Source: an uncultured Rubripirellula sp.
Lineage (GTDB): Bacteria; Planctomycetota; Planctomycetia; Pirellulales; Pirellulaceae
DNA length: 64,000 bases
Direction of reading: 5' to 3'
NCBI GenBank assembly: GCA_938045805.1
Contig: CALIBL010000011.1
Location: 1-64,000 of the forward strand
The notes below the pieces were generated by a model. That model saw nothing but the letters and a program-made list of their open reading frames with translations. It did no database searches and was not told the origin of the DNA. Each line of letters opens with the position of its first letter. Positions within the stretch are counted from its first letter, which is position 1. The translations under genes and the position numbers were made by a program. Of this stretch, positions 17,972 to 28,135 are shown one piece after another.

Positions 17972-18976
17972 TTATTCGCCTTTCTCGGGAACGAACTCGA
18001 GAATATCCAGCAACACTTGATCTGATGTCACGCCCTCCGCTTGTGCTTCAAAGTTCATTAAAACGCGATGCCTCATTGCCGGTAAGAAGACCCTTCGAAT
18101 ATCCTCGAAACTGACATTGAATCTGCCGTCGAGAAGTGCCCGTACTTTCGCGGTGAGCGCTAGTGTCTGTGCACCACGCGGACTCGATCCCCATCTCACA
18201 TATTGATTGGTTATCGGGGCACTGTGCGGTCCATCTGGATGAGTGGCGAGCGTTAATCGAACGAGATAATCCTGCACATGAGGCGCGATCACGATTCGCC
18301 TAATCATTGATTGCCACTTCAGGATTTCTGATCCATCCATCACTTGCTCGATGGTGGGTGAATCATTTGTAGTGGTTCGATGAACAATCTCATTCAATTC
18401 TTCGCGGCTACTATAACCCACAACTAATTTAAAAAGAAATCGGTCCAATTGCGCTTCGGGCAAGGGGTAGGTGCCTTCTTGCTCAATCGGATTTTGAGTT
18501 GCGAGGACAAAAAATGGTTGCTGAAGTTGGTAAATTTCTCCACCTACGCTAACCGTTCCCTCCTGCATGGTTTCAAGCATGGCGGATTGCGTCTTGGGAG
18601 TCGCGCGATTGATTTCATCGGCCAACAGAATCTGCGTGAACACTGGCCCACGTTGGAATTCAAATTGACGTTTTCCGCTATCTTTTTCAACGATCATATT
18701 CGTACCCAAAATGTCAGCGGGCATCAGATCGGGCGTGAACTGAATACGATTGAATTCAAGATCAAGTACGCGAGAAAGCGTCTTAACAAGCATCGTCTTC
18801 CCGAGCCCTGGCACACCTTCTATCAAGCAGTGTCCACCACATAAAACCGCGGTCAACACGCCATGAATGATCTCATCATGGCCAACAATTACACGACCTA
18901 TCATTTCGCGCACGGACTGGTAACGCTGACGAAAAGTCTCAGCCTCGCGCTGCATGGATTCAACCGAGTCACTCAT
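17972..18976 (-). CDS. MoxR family AAA+ ATPase
   Basis: Chaperone-like AAA+ ATPase that usually helps mature or activate metal enzymes or membrane complexes with VWA-domain partners. Walker A is EGVPGLGKT near residue 55, Walker B is ILLADEINRA, sensor 1 is FVLATQNPIEQEG, and the arginine-finger/sensor 2 region follows (YPLPEAQLDRFLFKL). The C-terminal lid ends with RGAQTLALTAKVRALLDGR and DIRRVFLPAMRHRV. At 334 residues it has normal length. The usual DUF58 and VWA partner genes are not adjacent, so its client cannot be named from context. Confidence 0.95.
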   Translation of the reverse strand: MSDSVESMQREAETFRQRYQSVREMIGRVIVGHDEIIHGVLTAVLCGGHCLIEGVPGLGKTMLVKTLSRVLDLEFNRIQFTPDLMPADILGTNMIVEKDSGKRQFEFQRGPVFTQILLADEINRATPKTQSAMLETMQEGTVSVGGEIYQLQQPFFVLATQNPIEQEGTYPLPEAQLDRFLFKLVVGYSSREELNEIVHRTTTNDSPTIEQVMDGSEILKWQSMIRRIVIAPHVQDYLVRLTLATHPDGPHSAPITNQYVRWGSSPRGAQTLALTAKVRALLDGRFNVSFEDIRRVFLPAMRHRVLMNFEAQAEGVTSDQVLLDILEFVPEKGE

Positions 18977-19157
18977 ACCGAACCTGTGTATTTAGTGAGC
19001 GAAATGTGCTCTGCATTAAACGATCCGCACGCGATTGGTTCGCATACGTGCCTGTTCAATCCGCAAGTGAAGTCCTATCGTCAGGACAAAGGCCTTACCC
19101 TTTAACTCACCGGAATTACGATACAGTAGCGTACCACAGGTGAGCGATATAGGACGC

Positions 19158-20570
19158 CTAAAGGCTCTTAAGTTTTTCTCGCTCTGGCCTTGAACGATAA
19201 AAATCATCCAGCGGAAAGCAGCCACTAACCATGCCATTTCGCGGGGCAGTGGTGCAGTCACTGAACGTCCGACAAACCTTTTTTCTTCTCACGGACTCAC
19301 CACTTAAAACATCGCGAGGCAATTCCGGATACGACAGCACCATTCGCCCTAAACCAACTGAATCAACCCACCTTTGACGCACCACACCTTGAGCAACATT
19401 AGGAAGCCAGTCCTGAAGATAACTGTACCCAGATCCAACGAATAACATATCTGCGTTAGCTTCCTTGAGTTGTTGCGTGGCTCGAATCTGCCTTGCCACA
19501 CCAACAAGCGGATCTTCTGGCGGTTGATAACCATCGCTTGGAGGGAAAATGGCCGGACGCTGAATGTGAGGATTGTAGTAGGGGCTTCCGGCAGTGGTAC
19601 AAACCAGCGAGATCTTCAATGAGCGAAGAAGATCCATAAATTGATTCGGTTCTGAGAGATCAATTCCCACACCAGATGGATCCCCTCCAAAACAAAGAAT
19701 TGGACTCGGTGTTTCCTCGGGAACACCCACTCCATCTGATCCACGATGGTAAGGAACAAAATCAAAGATACTCAGCCTGACCGCCAGCCCTAAGCGATTG
19801 GTTGACGCGCGAACTCCTTGCACAATATCTCGAAGGAACCTTGTACGATTCTCGAAACTGCCACCAAATTCGCCTGGCCGATCATAACTTGATAATAATT
19901 CGTGCCCAAGGTAGCCGTGACAATGCTTGATATCGATGAAGTCAAAGCCCACTTGCTCTGCTAGCTTGGCCGCTGCGATAAAATCATCAATCAATCTTTT
20001 TAAGTCATCATCTGACAAGATTGGACTGTCATCGATGATTCCCAATCGCCGGTCCAGAATCGCATGACGCCGCACGGGCAGCGGTAATGGCCCCGCTCCT
20101 GCTTGGGGTCGCGCGTAACGGCCCGAATGCGTAAGCTGCAATCCAATCACTAAATCATTGATTGACCCGACCGATTTTTCATGCTCCTCGATTAATACTG
20201 ATCTCAGAGACTCCAGCTCCTTGAGGGTCTGTTGATTTATCAGCAATTGATTAGGGTTCGCTCTGCCATCCTGTCGCACTGCTACGGCTTCTCCACCCCA
20301 AATTAGCTTTGCACCGCTAGCTCCAAAACTTCTCCAACGGCGAAACGTCAAATCGCTTGGCTTACCGTCTAGCGTTCCATCCCACCCCTCCATCGGCAAA
20401 ATGCAAAAGCGGTTGCCAATGTTGCGTCCTTCCCAAGCCAGCGATTGCTGCAATGGAGAATCAGAACCCTTCTCCATCTCAGCGTCGAGAGGAATCTGCG
20501 CGTCAAGCTCCCGCAAGCGGTCACCAAATCGCTCGACTGTTTTGTAACTTGCGACCCGAGAATAGCTCAT
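19158..20570 (-). CDS. NADH:flavin oxidoreductase, old yellow enzyme family
   Basis: FMN-dependent TIM-barrel reductase acting on alpha,beta-unsaturated carbonyl compounds or related substrates. Visible signatures: [21 protein letters not shown] at the first strands, [29 protein letters not shown], the active-site stretch [19 protein letters not shown], and [32 protein letters not shown] near the FMN phosphate site. The C-terminal 50 residues ([23 protein letters not shown]) have three cysteines where larger relatives carry a [4Fe-4S] motif, but the second half of 2,4-dienoyl-CoA-reductase-like enzymes is absent. Its start overlaps the stop of the DapA-like gene as ATGA, indicating one operon and probably one pathway. 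Confidence 0.9.
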   Translation of the reverse strand: MSYSRVASYKTVERFGDRLRELDAQIPLDAEMEKGSDSPLQQSLAWEGRNIGNRFCILPMEGWDGTLDGKPSDLTFRRWRSFGASGAKLIWGGEAVAVRQDGRANPNQLLINQQTLKELESLRSVLIEEHEKSVGSINDLVIGLQLTHSGRYARPQAGAGPLPLPVRRHAILDRRLGIIDDSPILSDDDLKRLIDDFIAAAKLAEQVGFDFIDIKHCHGYLGHELLSSYDRPGEFGGSFENRTRFLRDIVQGVRASTNRLGLAVRLSIFDFVPYHRGSDGVGVPEETPSPILCFGGDPSGVGIDLSEPNQFMDLLRSLKISLVCTTAGSPYYNPHIQRPAIFPPSDGYQPPEDPLVGVARQIRATQQLKEANADMLFVGSGYSYLQDWLPNVAQGVVRQRWVDSVGLGRMVLSYPELPRDVLSGESVRRKKVCRTFSDCTTAPRNGMVSGCFPLDDFYRSRPEREKLKSL

Positions 20571-21523
20571 TCGAGATCTCCACCCATTGATTTCTCAAGG
20601 TCCTCTGCAATCTGTTTCAGTACCTCGATATCTGAACGATTGCGAGTGGGTGCTCCGATATAAGTCTCATCAGAATTCAACCAACCCCGTACTTTCAGGA
20701 ACATCGCGGCAGAATGCTTGTAAGCGGGTGTCGGTGCACGAAACGTATAACAACCTAAGTACTGCAATAAATCATTGAGTTCATAAAATCGACTATCTCC
20801 CGAGCGCCAGTACGCATCACGAAGAGCGAATGCATCTGGTGCGAAGGTGCTCAACCCAAGCAGGTAGTCGCTGCCGTACATCACCATATCGATTGCTAAA
20901 TCGTTTCCCGTGAAGACTCGAAATTCTGGTCGCTTGTCATTTCGCAGTTGCAAACGCTCCCACTCGGGCAATCTTTGAAGCGAAGAATGTTTCGCGCCAA
21001 TAGCATTGGGAATTTGCATCAACTGCGAATAGACATCGAGGTCATAGATTTTCCCGAATGGAGCGAATACCGTTGCAAGCTCAAAAAAAAGGAATGAATC
21101 ACAAGAGCTAGATAAGTTCTGATAGCACTTAACCAGTTCCTGATCACCTTGAGAAATGAGCCCATATGACTGGAAGAATATGGGCGTTCCGCCAGCCTGC
21201 TCAATATCCGCAATACCTCGCAGGTAAGACTCCCGATCAAATTCAGCATCTGGCTCGTCTTTCACGAAAACACCAGCGACGAAACGCCGACCGGCAGCGA
21301 TTTCTTTGGTTCGATTCAACACCTCAATTCGCGTGTTGTCGTCAATCAAATTTGCATAACCGGTATCCATATTCACGGCGGGCTCTAATCCCGCTGCGAA
21401 GGTGCGCTCGACATGTCGATCAAACCCGCTCCAATCCACTGACTGATTCTGCACTGGCAACAAAATGGCAGAAATTCCATGTATTTCGCGATTGGGAACA
21501 ATGAGATGTCTTGGCTCAATCAC
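20567..21523 (-). CDS. DapA/NanA-family Schiff-base lyase
   Basis: Class I aldolase of the dihydrodipicolinate synthase/N-acetylneuraminate lyase superfamily, which forms or cleaves C-C bonds on pyruvate-like or other keto acids. The barrel start is [19 protein letters not shown], the putative Schiff-base lysine lies in AIGAKHSS, and [29 protein letters not shown] follows as in family members. Residues of true DapA that bind pyruvate are only partly conserved, so it is probably a catabolic aldolase or dehydratase. The start is a GTG. Coupled to the old yellow enzyme gene by ATGA and divergent from an AraC regulator that probably controls both. Confidence 0.87.
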   Translation of the reverse strand: MIEPRHLIVPNREIHGISAILLPVQNQSVDWSGFDRHVERTFAAGLEPAVNMDTGYANLIDDNTRIEVLNRTKEIAAGRRFVAGVFVKDEPDAEFDRESYLRGIADIEQAGGTPIFFQSYGLISQGDQELVKCYQNLSSSCDSFLFFELATVFAPFGKIYDLDVYSQLMQIPNAIGAKHSSLQRLPEWERLQLRNDKRPEFRVFTGNDLAIDMVMYGSDYLLGLSTFAPDAFALRDAYWRSGDSRFYELNDLLQYLGCYTFRAPTPAYKHSAAMFLKVRGWLNSDETYIGAPTRNRSDIEVLKQIAEDLEKSMGGDLE

Positions 21524-21680
21524 AATTCTTTCTCCAAAGGGTTGGTCTCAACAAATCCCGTGAGGTTTCTTTTAGATCGAAATGAGGCAAAACGACTTGC
21601 ATTACCTCACAGTATATGAATAAAGACCGATAAATCTTTGCAATTCGACACGAATCCGGAACTTGCAAATCGGGCACATC

Positions 21681-22532
21681 ATGAACCGCCTTCTTCCACG
21701 AACTGACCGCGCGCTGAGTGAAACCCTTCCAAACTGGGGCGTTCTACTACTAGAAAGCCACCATAGCGAACGATTTACAATGGATTGGCGGATTCATGAT
21801 TTTATGAAGGTGATTTATGTGCTTCACGGGAGAGGAAATTTTTTTCTAGGCGGGCAAACACTCCACTTTAAATCAGGCGACGTTATCGTGGTGCCGCCTC
21901 ACGTGAAGAACCGAATCGAAGATAGTCCGCAGGTCGCTTCAAGCCTCTACGTTTGCTGCATCGCTGAGCGGATATGGAGCTTTGATTCACAAATCGCTGA
22001 GCATGCGACCGCTACACCACGGCACAGCGATCTGCAATTCACCTACAGAATCGCATCCGCAATGCGCCGGATAATTCACCAGCAACCCCTCGAAACCCCA
22101 CAGCGACCAATTTCTATTGTGTCCGATGCACTACGAATCCTGGAAATCCTAGTTCAACGCAATGGCCAGAGCCGAAGCACCCAAAGCAGCGAGGGATCTG
22201 ATCGCTCAATCATCAAGCGCTATGTTGAAGATCTGCCAGCTAAGTTCTTTGAAGAACAATCACTCGATCAGACCTGCCATGCTCTCGGAGTCTCACGCCG
22301 TACGTTCACCAAGTATTTCCAGCAGTTAACCGAAAGAACCTGGCTTAACCACATCCGTTATCTGGCCGTGGAATATGCCAAACGACGTCTACGACATACC
22401 GATTTGCCCGTAACCTCAATTGCATTCGAGTGTGGCTTTAATGATCTATCAACGTTCTATCGACAATTCAAACGTCAATGCAGGATGACTCCATTGGAGT
22501 ATCGGGAAGGAAATCGTCAAGCTAAGGACTGA
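21681..22532 (+). CDS. AraC family transcriptional regulator
   Basis: DNA-binding regulator with a cupin-like ligand domain (MKVIYVLHGRGNFFLGGQTLHFKSGDVIVVPPHVKNRIED) in the first half and a double helix-turn-helix at the end (LDQTCHALGVSRRTFTKYFQQLT, then LPVTSIAFECGFNDLSTFYRQFKRQCRMTPLEYR in shortened form). I use ATG 21681; TTG 21663 is upstream. It is transcribed away from the DapA-like/old yellow enzyme operon across about 155 bases, the standard arrangement for an activator and its target, so it likely responds to the substrate of that pathway. Its end overlaps the convergent PQQ-propeller gene by 11 bases. Confidence 0.92.
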   Translation: MNRLLPRTDRALSETLPNWGVLLLESHHSERFTMDWRIHDFMKVIYVLHGRGNFFLGGQTLHFKSGDVIVVPPHVKNRIEDSPQVASSLYVCCIAERIWSFDSQIAEHATATPRHSDLQFTYRIASAMRRIIHQQPLETPQRPISIVSDALRILEILVQRNGQSRSTQSSEGSDRSIIKRYVEDLPAKFFEEQSLDQTCHALGVSRRTFTKYFQQLTERTWLNHIRYLAVEYAKRRLRHTDLPVTSIAFECGFNDLSTFYRQFKRQCRMTPLEYREGNRQAKD

Positions 22533-23850
22533 CACAATACAACGCTTCGTCAGTGCGGAGAATAATTGCACCATCCGAAAATGCCATCGTTGAAAGTGTC
22601 CTCTCTTCAAGGTCACTCTCCGCCACTACCTCGAAATCAACACCGGTCCGAACGACGGTTGTTTTCCCGGTTTCACTGGTGAAATAAATATTGTTGCCAG
22701 CAATAATTGGTGATGATGAAAAGTTACCACCGATTCGCTCTCGATAATGCAAATCGCCGCTAGCACCATCAATACACAAAGCAATCCCATCGTCACTGAT
22801 TGTGTAGATCAATCCTTGATGAGCAATCAGTGATGGTGTCTTCGGGATGTTTCGATCAATTTCCCAAACTAATTTCGTATCCGTGACGTCACCCGATCCG
22901 GTTGGGTCGATCGCCAACATCGCAGCCTGGTCAAAACCGGTTGAAAATACAACAAGACCTGCGACGGAAACCGGTTTGGGCACCACAGAATAACCGGTGT
23001 AACGAAGGTACCACACCACCTCGCCCGTTGCCGGATCCAACGCATGCACCACATCACTACCCGGAACGACAACCAAGTCTCGATTTTGGACTTTAATGAC
23101 TGAGGGTGTGCAAAAAGAAAATGTCTTTCTCGCTTCAACCTCACGGTCAACCTGCCATGCCACTTCGCCCGTAGCCGCATCGATCGCTATCACTTTCGGT
23201 TCTGTCCCACCGTCACAAGTGAAGATCAATTTACCGCCAACCAAGATCGGACTACCACCATTTCCATGAGTGGGAGGAAAATACAAATCTCGGTTAATCC
23301 ACAGCAGTTTACCGTCGAGTGTCAAACAAGCGGTTCCCTGATAACCAAAGTGAACAAAGATCCGTTCTCCATCAATAATCGGTGTTGGACTCGCATGACT
23401 ATTCTTGCCATGCATACGAGATGGCCGCTCGTCATTCTGTGGCATGACAGAAACATGTTTAAGAAGGCGCCCGGTGCCTAAATCAACGATCAACATACAT
23501 AGATCAAATTCACGAGGCTCCTTTTCTATCGTCTCACCATCAGCTCCATCACGATCGAGTTCGCCATCGACTGGTTCGATGGGGACCGCTGCCGTGAGGT
23601 AAATCCGCCCGCCTGCGATCACCGGTGATGACCAACCACGGCCAGGCAACTCCGTTCGCCACTTCACATTCTCGTCGTGCGACCAGCTCACTGGTGCGGT
23701 TCCCATCGCTACTCCACGGCCATCATTCCCCAAGAATTGAAGCCAATCACCCTCCTCATCTGCCCAAATCTTTGGCTGAAAATGACAGATCGCAGAAATA
23801 AAGCACAAGGCAATCAGGGGAATCCGGTGGTGCATGGATTTGGTGCTCAT
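22522..23850 (-). CDS. secreted PQQ-type beta-propeller protein
   Basis: After a signal peptide (IPLIALCFISAICHFQPKIWA) the protein starts WLQFLGNDGRGVA...VKWRTELPGRGWSSPVIAGGRIYLT and repeats short blades of the pattern IDAATGEVAWQVDRE, LDPATGEVVWYLRYT and CIDGASGDLHYRERIG. This is the PQQ/BamB-like propeller. There are no dehydrogenase-specific PQQ-contact or calcium motifs that I can name, so an enzymatic role is doubtful; binding or scaffolding outside the cytoplasm is more likely. A paralogue lies at 43771-45141 and shares the WRTxLPGRG start. The function of this planctomycete family is unknown. Confidence 0.88.
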   Translation of the reverse strand: MSTKSMHHRIPLIALCFISAICHFQPKIWADEEGDWLQFLGNDGRGVAMGTAPVSWSHDENVKWRTELPGRGWSSPVIAGGRIYLTAAVPIEPVDGELDRDGADGETIEKEPREFDLCMLIVDLGTGRLLKHVSVMPQNDERPSRMHGKNSHASPTPIIDGERIFVHFGYQGTACLTLDGKLLWINRDLYFPPTHGNGGSPILVGGKLIFTCDGGTEPKVIAIDAATGEVAWQVDREVEARKTFSFCTPSVIKVQNRDLVVVPGSDVVHALDPATGEVVWYLRYTGYSVVPKPVSVAGLVVFSTGFDQAAMLAIDPTGSGDVTDTKLVWEIDRNIPKTPSLIAHQGLIYTISDDGIALCIDGASGDLHYRERIGGNFSSSPIIAGNNIYFTSETGKTTVVRTGVDFEVVAESDLEERTLSTMAFSDGAIILRTDEALYCVSP

Positions 23851-23966
23851 AGCAGTTTGGTAAAGAGGAAAAATGTATTAGCGATGGTGTAGCCGAGCAC
23901 TAACTCGGTTGATTATGATCTAGCCGGTCAGGACCGAGCCGCTAGCAATCTCAATTCATTACAGTC

Positions 23967-24191
23967 ATGGACGACAAAGCCCCAAAACTCGAATCGCCGT
24001 GTACCGGTATTTGCAAACTCAATGAGCAAAATACTTGTGCCGGATGTTTCCGAAGTCTCGCGGAAATTGCTAAGTGGGGCTCCTCAAATCTTCTTGAACA
24101 ACGGTTAATCCTTGCAAGGTGTGAAGCTCGAAAGTCAGCCCTCAATCATGTGTCTAACGCACAGAGCGAGCAACTAGTTCGTGCTAGCTGA
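23967..24191 (+). CDS. DUF1289 small cysteine protein
   Basis: A 74-residue protein with the DUF1289 pattern SPCTGICKLNEQNTCAGCFRSLAEIAKW: four cysteines at 12, 16, 24 and 27 followed by a conserved E-I-x-x-W. The cysteines suggest a metal or Fe-S site, but no function is established. The last 18 bases overlap the end of the convergent esterase gene. ATG 23967 is the only reasonable start. Confidence 0.88.
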   Translation: MDDKAPKLESPCTGICKLNEQNTCAGCFRSLAEIAKWGSSNLLEQRLILARCEARKSALNHVSNAQSEQLVRAS

Positions 24192-26342
24192 CAAGTAATC
24201 AGCCACACCTTCTAGATTCGTGACCACACTGAACCGGTCTTTCGCCCCAGTTCTCTCGTAAACATCCGACGCAACCGAAAAAGAATTGGCGCCGTCGCTC
24301 ACACACGCGACAGAATGAGGCGAGCATACCGCGAGGAGGCCATCCACACCCAAGTACTTGACAGCACCTGGAACAAACATGGGGTCGTCATGGGTCTTAA
24401 GTTCACGAAATTTAAAACCACGTGTATCAATCAAAGTTTTATCAATTGAATTTCCGAGTTGACTGCGTGCCGCCGCTGCTATCGGACCTGCAATTGCCCC
24501 GATACCCACTAGATGAATTGGCTGGTTCGATATCTGCTGGGCATACTTCACTAGAGTCAACACATCGTGAACACGCTTCACGAACAAGCAGTGGTTGTAT
24601 CCATAGGTATAACCGGAAAACCTCTTCCATCCCTGATCGCCATTGGGCTGATACCACATTGGCTGCGAGTCGATCTCGCCATCACTTTGCAAAAAGAGAT
24701 CGCAGGCAATCACATCCATATTCTCATTAAGACATTCATTTTTAATCTTTGAGATCGCTCGGTCATCCAAGGCATCAACATCATGAATTCCTCGGTCTGT
24801 AATCATTAAAGCCACACCGCTACTCGGTTGGTCGGTGGACCATTTTTTAAACACAACTTGCTCACCATTTTTCTGTCGTGTGACTCGTCCAGTAGCTGTC
24901 GTAAGATTGTTATGTTTGACTGACTTAATATCCGTCGTAATGTCGCCCACTTCATTAATGGACCTGCCAATGATGGTAGACCATGCACCAACTAAGACGT
25001 TGTTGAACCTTGCTTTATCGCCACCACTTGACTGTATCACTTGCATCATCTGATCATCGCTATCCTCCGTTGCTAAACGAAGTAGCCTGACCTCATGTGA
25101 ATCCCCCACCTGATCACCTTTCGGTGCAGGGTAATCACCGCTCCATACGGTGGATTCTTGCTCATTGAGTGGTTCGTAATATCGCTCCTCGATTGGTTCT
25201 CCATAACCAAGATCAAAATGGCGATTAAAAAACCGATACATTTCGGTACGGTTTACAAGATTGTAGTTGTGCTTGAATTCGGTCCTAAAAACACCTGTCA
25301 AGTTCGCTGGCATTTCGAGCATCTCATATAGTTTGATCAAATCGGGAAACCCTTTCTCGCGGAGCTCGATTGTCCAATCATCAGCCGCAGTCAACGCTAA
25401 TGGTTTGGGTGCAAAGGCGGCGGCAATATCGATGTTACCTTGACCGATGCGAAGCAGAGGAGCGTTCTCACAAGTGCAGCCGCCCTGCATCGCAGTGGAA
25501 ACCATCACGCAAGGCATCGACGCTGAAATACGATCATCGATGGCCGATAAAATCATGGTTTGTGTACCACCACCACTGGCACCAGTAACACCGATCCGAC
25601 TTGGATCAACATCATCTAGGTTGCACAAGAAATCCAATGCTCGAATCGAATTCCAAGTTTGCAAACCCATCATATTTTGCAGACGCAAGTCCGCCTGAAC
25701 GCTCATGAATCCCCAGTCCTCGGAACGATCGAGATGATTCCATCGTTCAGGACGGTGAGCAATTTGAATCGAGTCAGCATTGCCCGTCATGTCATAAAAG
25801 AAAACAATGCATCCCATGCGAGCTAGCTGGACAGCGCGAGCTTGTAATGGGTAACGACCGCCAATTTCATCGACTTCAGCACCTGCTTGCACTTCTTGTT
25901 CAATCAGATTCTCTCCTGCGTCATAGAAGCGGCCTCGACTCCAATGCCCGTGAGGCGAAAGCACTGCTGGAAAAGGCCCTTTGCGGTTCTTTGGTCGGTA
26001 AAGGCTTCCCGTGACGAAATGACCCGGAGCTGATTCGAAGAACACTCGTTCAACGGTGTAGTCGTCCCGCTCAACAGAGCCATGAACAACAGCATTCAAA
26101 TCTGTTTTGGTAGGCAACGGCCAAAGGCCCTGGGACACTAAAATTCGCCTCTTGATTTCCTGCTTTCGCTCTGCCCAATCGTCGACTGTATCAATGGATT
26201 GAAATGGAAAGTAACCGTTCAGGTTTTTCAACGGCTTCGTCCTAGGATCCAAATTCTTTTGCTCCTGTCCTGAAAGCACTCCAAACAGAACAATTAGGTG
26301 AACAACAAAAGTGCTCGCGAGCGCAACGAATCGTTGATACAT
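24174..26342 (-). CDS. secreted acetyl-xylan-esterase-like double hydrolase
   Basis: After a signal peptide (FVALASTFVVHLIVLFGVLSG) there is an alpha/beta-hydrolase of the acetyl xylan esterase/peptidase S9-like group: FPAVLSPHGHWSRGRF, ARMGCIVFFYDMTGNADS, and the nucleophile elbow GVTGASGGGTQTM with Ser. Conserved downstream parts (ALTAADDWTIELREKGFPDLIKLYEM in pieces) could provide the Asp/His. The last 300 residues look like a second hydrolase-like domain whose elbow reads LVGIGAIAGPIA, with no Ser, so it is probably not catalytic. The start at ATG 26342 removes 19 unlikely residues. It follows the TIM-barrel gene by 43 bases in the same direction; a role in deacetylating or cleaving plant or algal polysaccharide is likely but unproven. 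Confidence 0.85.
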   Translation of the reverse strand: MYQRFVALASTFVVHLIVLFGVLSGQEQKNLDPRTKPLKNLNGYFPFQSIDTVDDWAERKQEIKRRILVSQGLWPLPTKTDLNAVVHGSVERDDYTVERVFFESAPGHFVTGSLYRPKNRKGPFPAVLSPHGHWSRGRFYDAGENLIEQEVQAGAEVDEIGGRYPLQARAVQLARMGCIVFFYDMTGNADSIQIAHRPERWNHLDRSEDWGFMSVQADLRLQNMMGLQTWNSIRALDFLCNLDDVDPSRIGVTGASGGGTQTMILSAIDDRISASMPCVMVSTAMQGGCTCENAPLLRIGQGNIDIAAAFAPKPLALTAADDWTIELREKGFPDLIKLYEMLEMPANLTGVFRTEFKHNYNLVNRTEMYRFFNRHFDLGYGEPIEERYYEPLNEQESTVWSGDYPAPKGDQVGDSHEVRLLRLATEDSDDQMMQVIQSSGGDKARFNNVLVGAWSTIIGRSINEVGDITTDIKSVKHNNLTTATGRVTRQKNGEQVVFKKWSTDQPSSGVALMITDRGIHDVDALDDRAISKIKNECLNENMDVIACDLFLQSDGEIDSQPMWYQPNGDQGWKRFSGYTYGYNHCLFVKRVHDVLTLVKYAQQISNQPIHLVGIGAIAGPIAAAARSQLGNSIDKTLIDTRGFKFRELKTHDDPMFVPGAVKYLGVDGLLAVCSPHSVACVSDGANSFSVASDVYERTGAKDRFSVVTNLEGVADYLSASTN

Positions 26343-26385
26343 CGATTTTCCGTAAAATGAATTGAGAGAGGCAAGAGGGGTGGTA

Positions 26386-27282
26386 TCACCACTGTTCAAC
26401 TATCCGCTGCAGACCGTCAAGGTTCTGCTGCAAAGATTCACGAGCATCGACTTCTCCCCGATGATCGAGAATTCCGATGGGTCCCCGATAGGGACTTTTG
26501 AGAATGGCCTGCATCATTGCTTTCTCATACTTGCCGGAACCCACCGGAATGATCTTCTGATTATTAGCGACCATCTCTTCTGGACTGACCATGCCGTTGA
26601 TATTGAGACATAAAAGAAAAGGAGCCATGTCGGGTAACACGCGGGCAAACTCATCCATGTCTTCGTGTGCATGATGAAAATTATAAACAATCCCGATGTG
26701 ATCGGATTGTGTATCTCTTCGCAACTGTTTGCATACAGTGAGAAGGTTACTGGGCTGCCCACCCCAACCGCCGTGATTATAGAGACCAATCTGCAAACCT
26801 AAGTCTTTGGTTTTCTTAACCAATGGAAGTAGAGCATCGCTTGCTCGCCTGACACGCTCGGATTCCGTCTCTCCTTGGGGCGAACTTAGCGTCACCCAAA
26901 TTTGCGGCCGAATACCATGCTTCTTGATCAAGGGTTCCAACTCATCATGCCAACTCCAGAATGCAAAGAACTCAATCTCTCGCTTTTTGTACTCTAGGAT
27001 TTCCTGCTCAAAGGTAGGAACGTGCTCCGCTCGCCAATCATAAGCGACTTTCCCGAGGCCTAATTGCTGGACCATCTCCGCTCTCGCGGCGGGACCACGT
27101 TTTTTGGCATCAAATGGCACGATACACCACGCAACCAAGTTCTCTTTGCCATAGAGAGTCTTGACTTGGTGTTTTGGTTGATCAATTCCATCCTGACCTA
27201 AACAGTCGCTCTGTACATTGATGCAGATCGCCGGTACTAACAGCATGGTGAAACAACACAACTGCGTCCTAAACCGCAACAT
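26386..27282 (-). CDS. secreted sugar-phosphate-isomerase-like TIM barrel
   Basis: Xylose-isomerase-like TIM-barrel protein (AP2Ec/sugar phosphate isomerase/epimerase group), 298 residues. The ATG at 27282 has GGAG about 6 bases upstream and begins a signal peptide (TQLCCFTMLLVPAICIN), so it is exported. The barrel is seen in KTLYGKENLVAWCIVPFDAK, LGLQIGLYNHGGWGGQ, HIGIVYNFHHAHED (likely metal ligands His/Glu) and FLLCLNINGM, ending GPIGILDHRGEVDARESLQQNLDGL in part. The family works on sugars or sugar acids, but many secreted planctomycete members have no known substrate. Likely co-transcribed with the methyltransferase 19 bases upstream and the esterase downstream. Confidence 0.85.
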   Translation of the reverse strand: MLRFRTQLCCFTMLLVPAICINVQSDCLGQDGIDQPKHQVKTLYGKENLVAWCIVPFDAKKRGPAARAEMVQQLGLGKVAYDWRAEHVPTFEQEILEYKKREIEFFAFWSWHDELEPLIKKHGIRPQIWVTLSSPQGETESERVRRASDALLPLVKKTKDLGLQIGLYNHGGWGGQPSNLLTVCKQLRRDTQSDHIGIVYNFHHAHEDMDEFARVLPDMAPFLLCLNINGMVSPEEMVANNQKIIPVGSGKYEKAMMQAILKSPYRGPIGILDHRGEVDARESLQQNLDGLQRIVEQW

Positions 27283-27301
27283 CACATTCTCCGTGAGTTT
27301 C

Positions 27302-28135
27302 TTATTTGACTGCGACGATGTAACAGATCCAGCTGGGATTACTTGGTGCGTCAGTGCCGCGAGACCAAGTTCCATAGGCGTCACTCTCTTCATCATCATT
27401 TTCCCAATAGACGTGACTCTCACTGAATCCCGCCTCCTCGAGAAGTTCGCGGACCTCCGGAATGGTCCAAAATCGCCAGTGATACTCAAAGGCACGTTTC
27501 ATTTTACTGCCATCGGCGAACTTGAAGCTGATGTAAAAACTCGCATCTGCATTAACTGGGTTAAACGATGCTTGCTCCCACCAATACTGGAATCCTTTCT
27601 TGCCTTTCTTGATGGTTCGCTTATCAACAGATTCCTCTTGATAACAATCACCGCCGCCCATCATGTCCATAACCATCACACCGCCCGCTTTCAAATTGCC
27701 TCTAGCAATCTTGAAATAATCGAGTAGTTCTGATCTGGTTTTAAAAAGCCAGAACGAAAAATTCTGTGCTGCTAGAACATCTACCGTGGGTCGATTCCGC
27801 TTCCGAACATCCTGCTTGAGCAAGCGAATCCGAGATTGTTCTTCTTCGCTTAACTTGGCCAAGTTGTGCTCGCGTCCCCACTGCAGAGTCTCTTCACAAA
27901 GATCCACACCAAGAGCAGTTTTCGAAGATTTCGACTGAACCCACTCACAACATACAGCAAAAGTCCCACAAAAATCTTCCCGCAACGACAACGGAAGTTT
28001 TTGACCATTTGCCTCACGGTAGGCCTGCTCAAAAAACTCGACCTCGTGCTCAGGCGTTTGTACAGACTTCTGGTAACAAGAAAACTTGTCCGCTTTCTCT
28101 GCGAGAGTTTGCTTTTTTTTCTTACGCTTTGTCAT
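27302..28135 (-). CDS. class I SAM-dependent methyltransferase
   Basis: Rossmann-fold methyltransferase of 277 residues. Motif I is LREDFCGTFAVCCEW, with D-F-C-G-T in place of the usual glycine-rich loop, followed by the acidic strand end ALGVDLCEETLQWGRE that binds the ribose. QDVRKRN, VDVLAAQNFSFWLF and LKAGGVMVMDMMGG are motifs II-III. A lysine-rich N terminus (MTKRKKKKQ) suggests contact with nucleic acid or an acidic partner. The substrate is not evident. It starts the minus-strand run methyltransferase > TIM barrel > esterase. Confidence 0.88.
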   Translation of the reverse strand: MTKRKKKKQTLAEKADKFSCYQKSVQTPEHEVEFFEQAYREANGQKLPLSLREDFCGTFAVCCEWVQSKSSKTALGVDLCEETLQWGREHNLAKLSEEEQSRIRLLKQDVRKRNRPTVDVLAAQNFSFWLFKTRSELLDYFKIARGNLKAGGVMVMDMMGGGDCYQEESVDKRTIKKGKKGFQYWWEQASFNPVNADASFYISFKFADGSKMKRAFEYHWRFWTIPEVRELLEEAGFSESHVYWENDDEESDAYGTWSRGTDAPSNPSWICYIVAVK

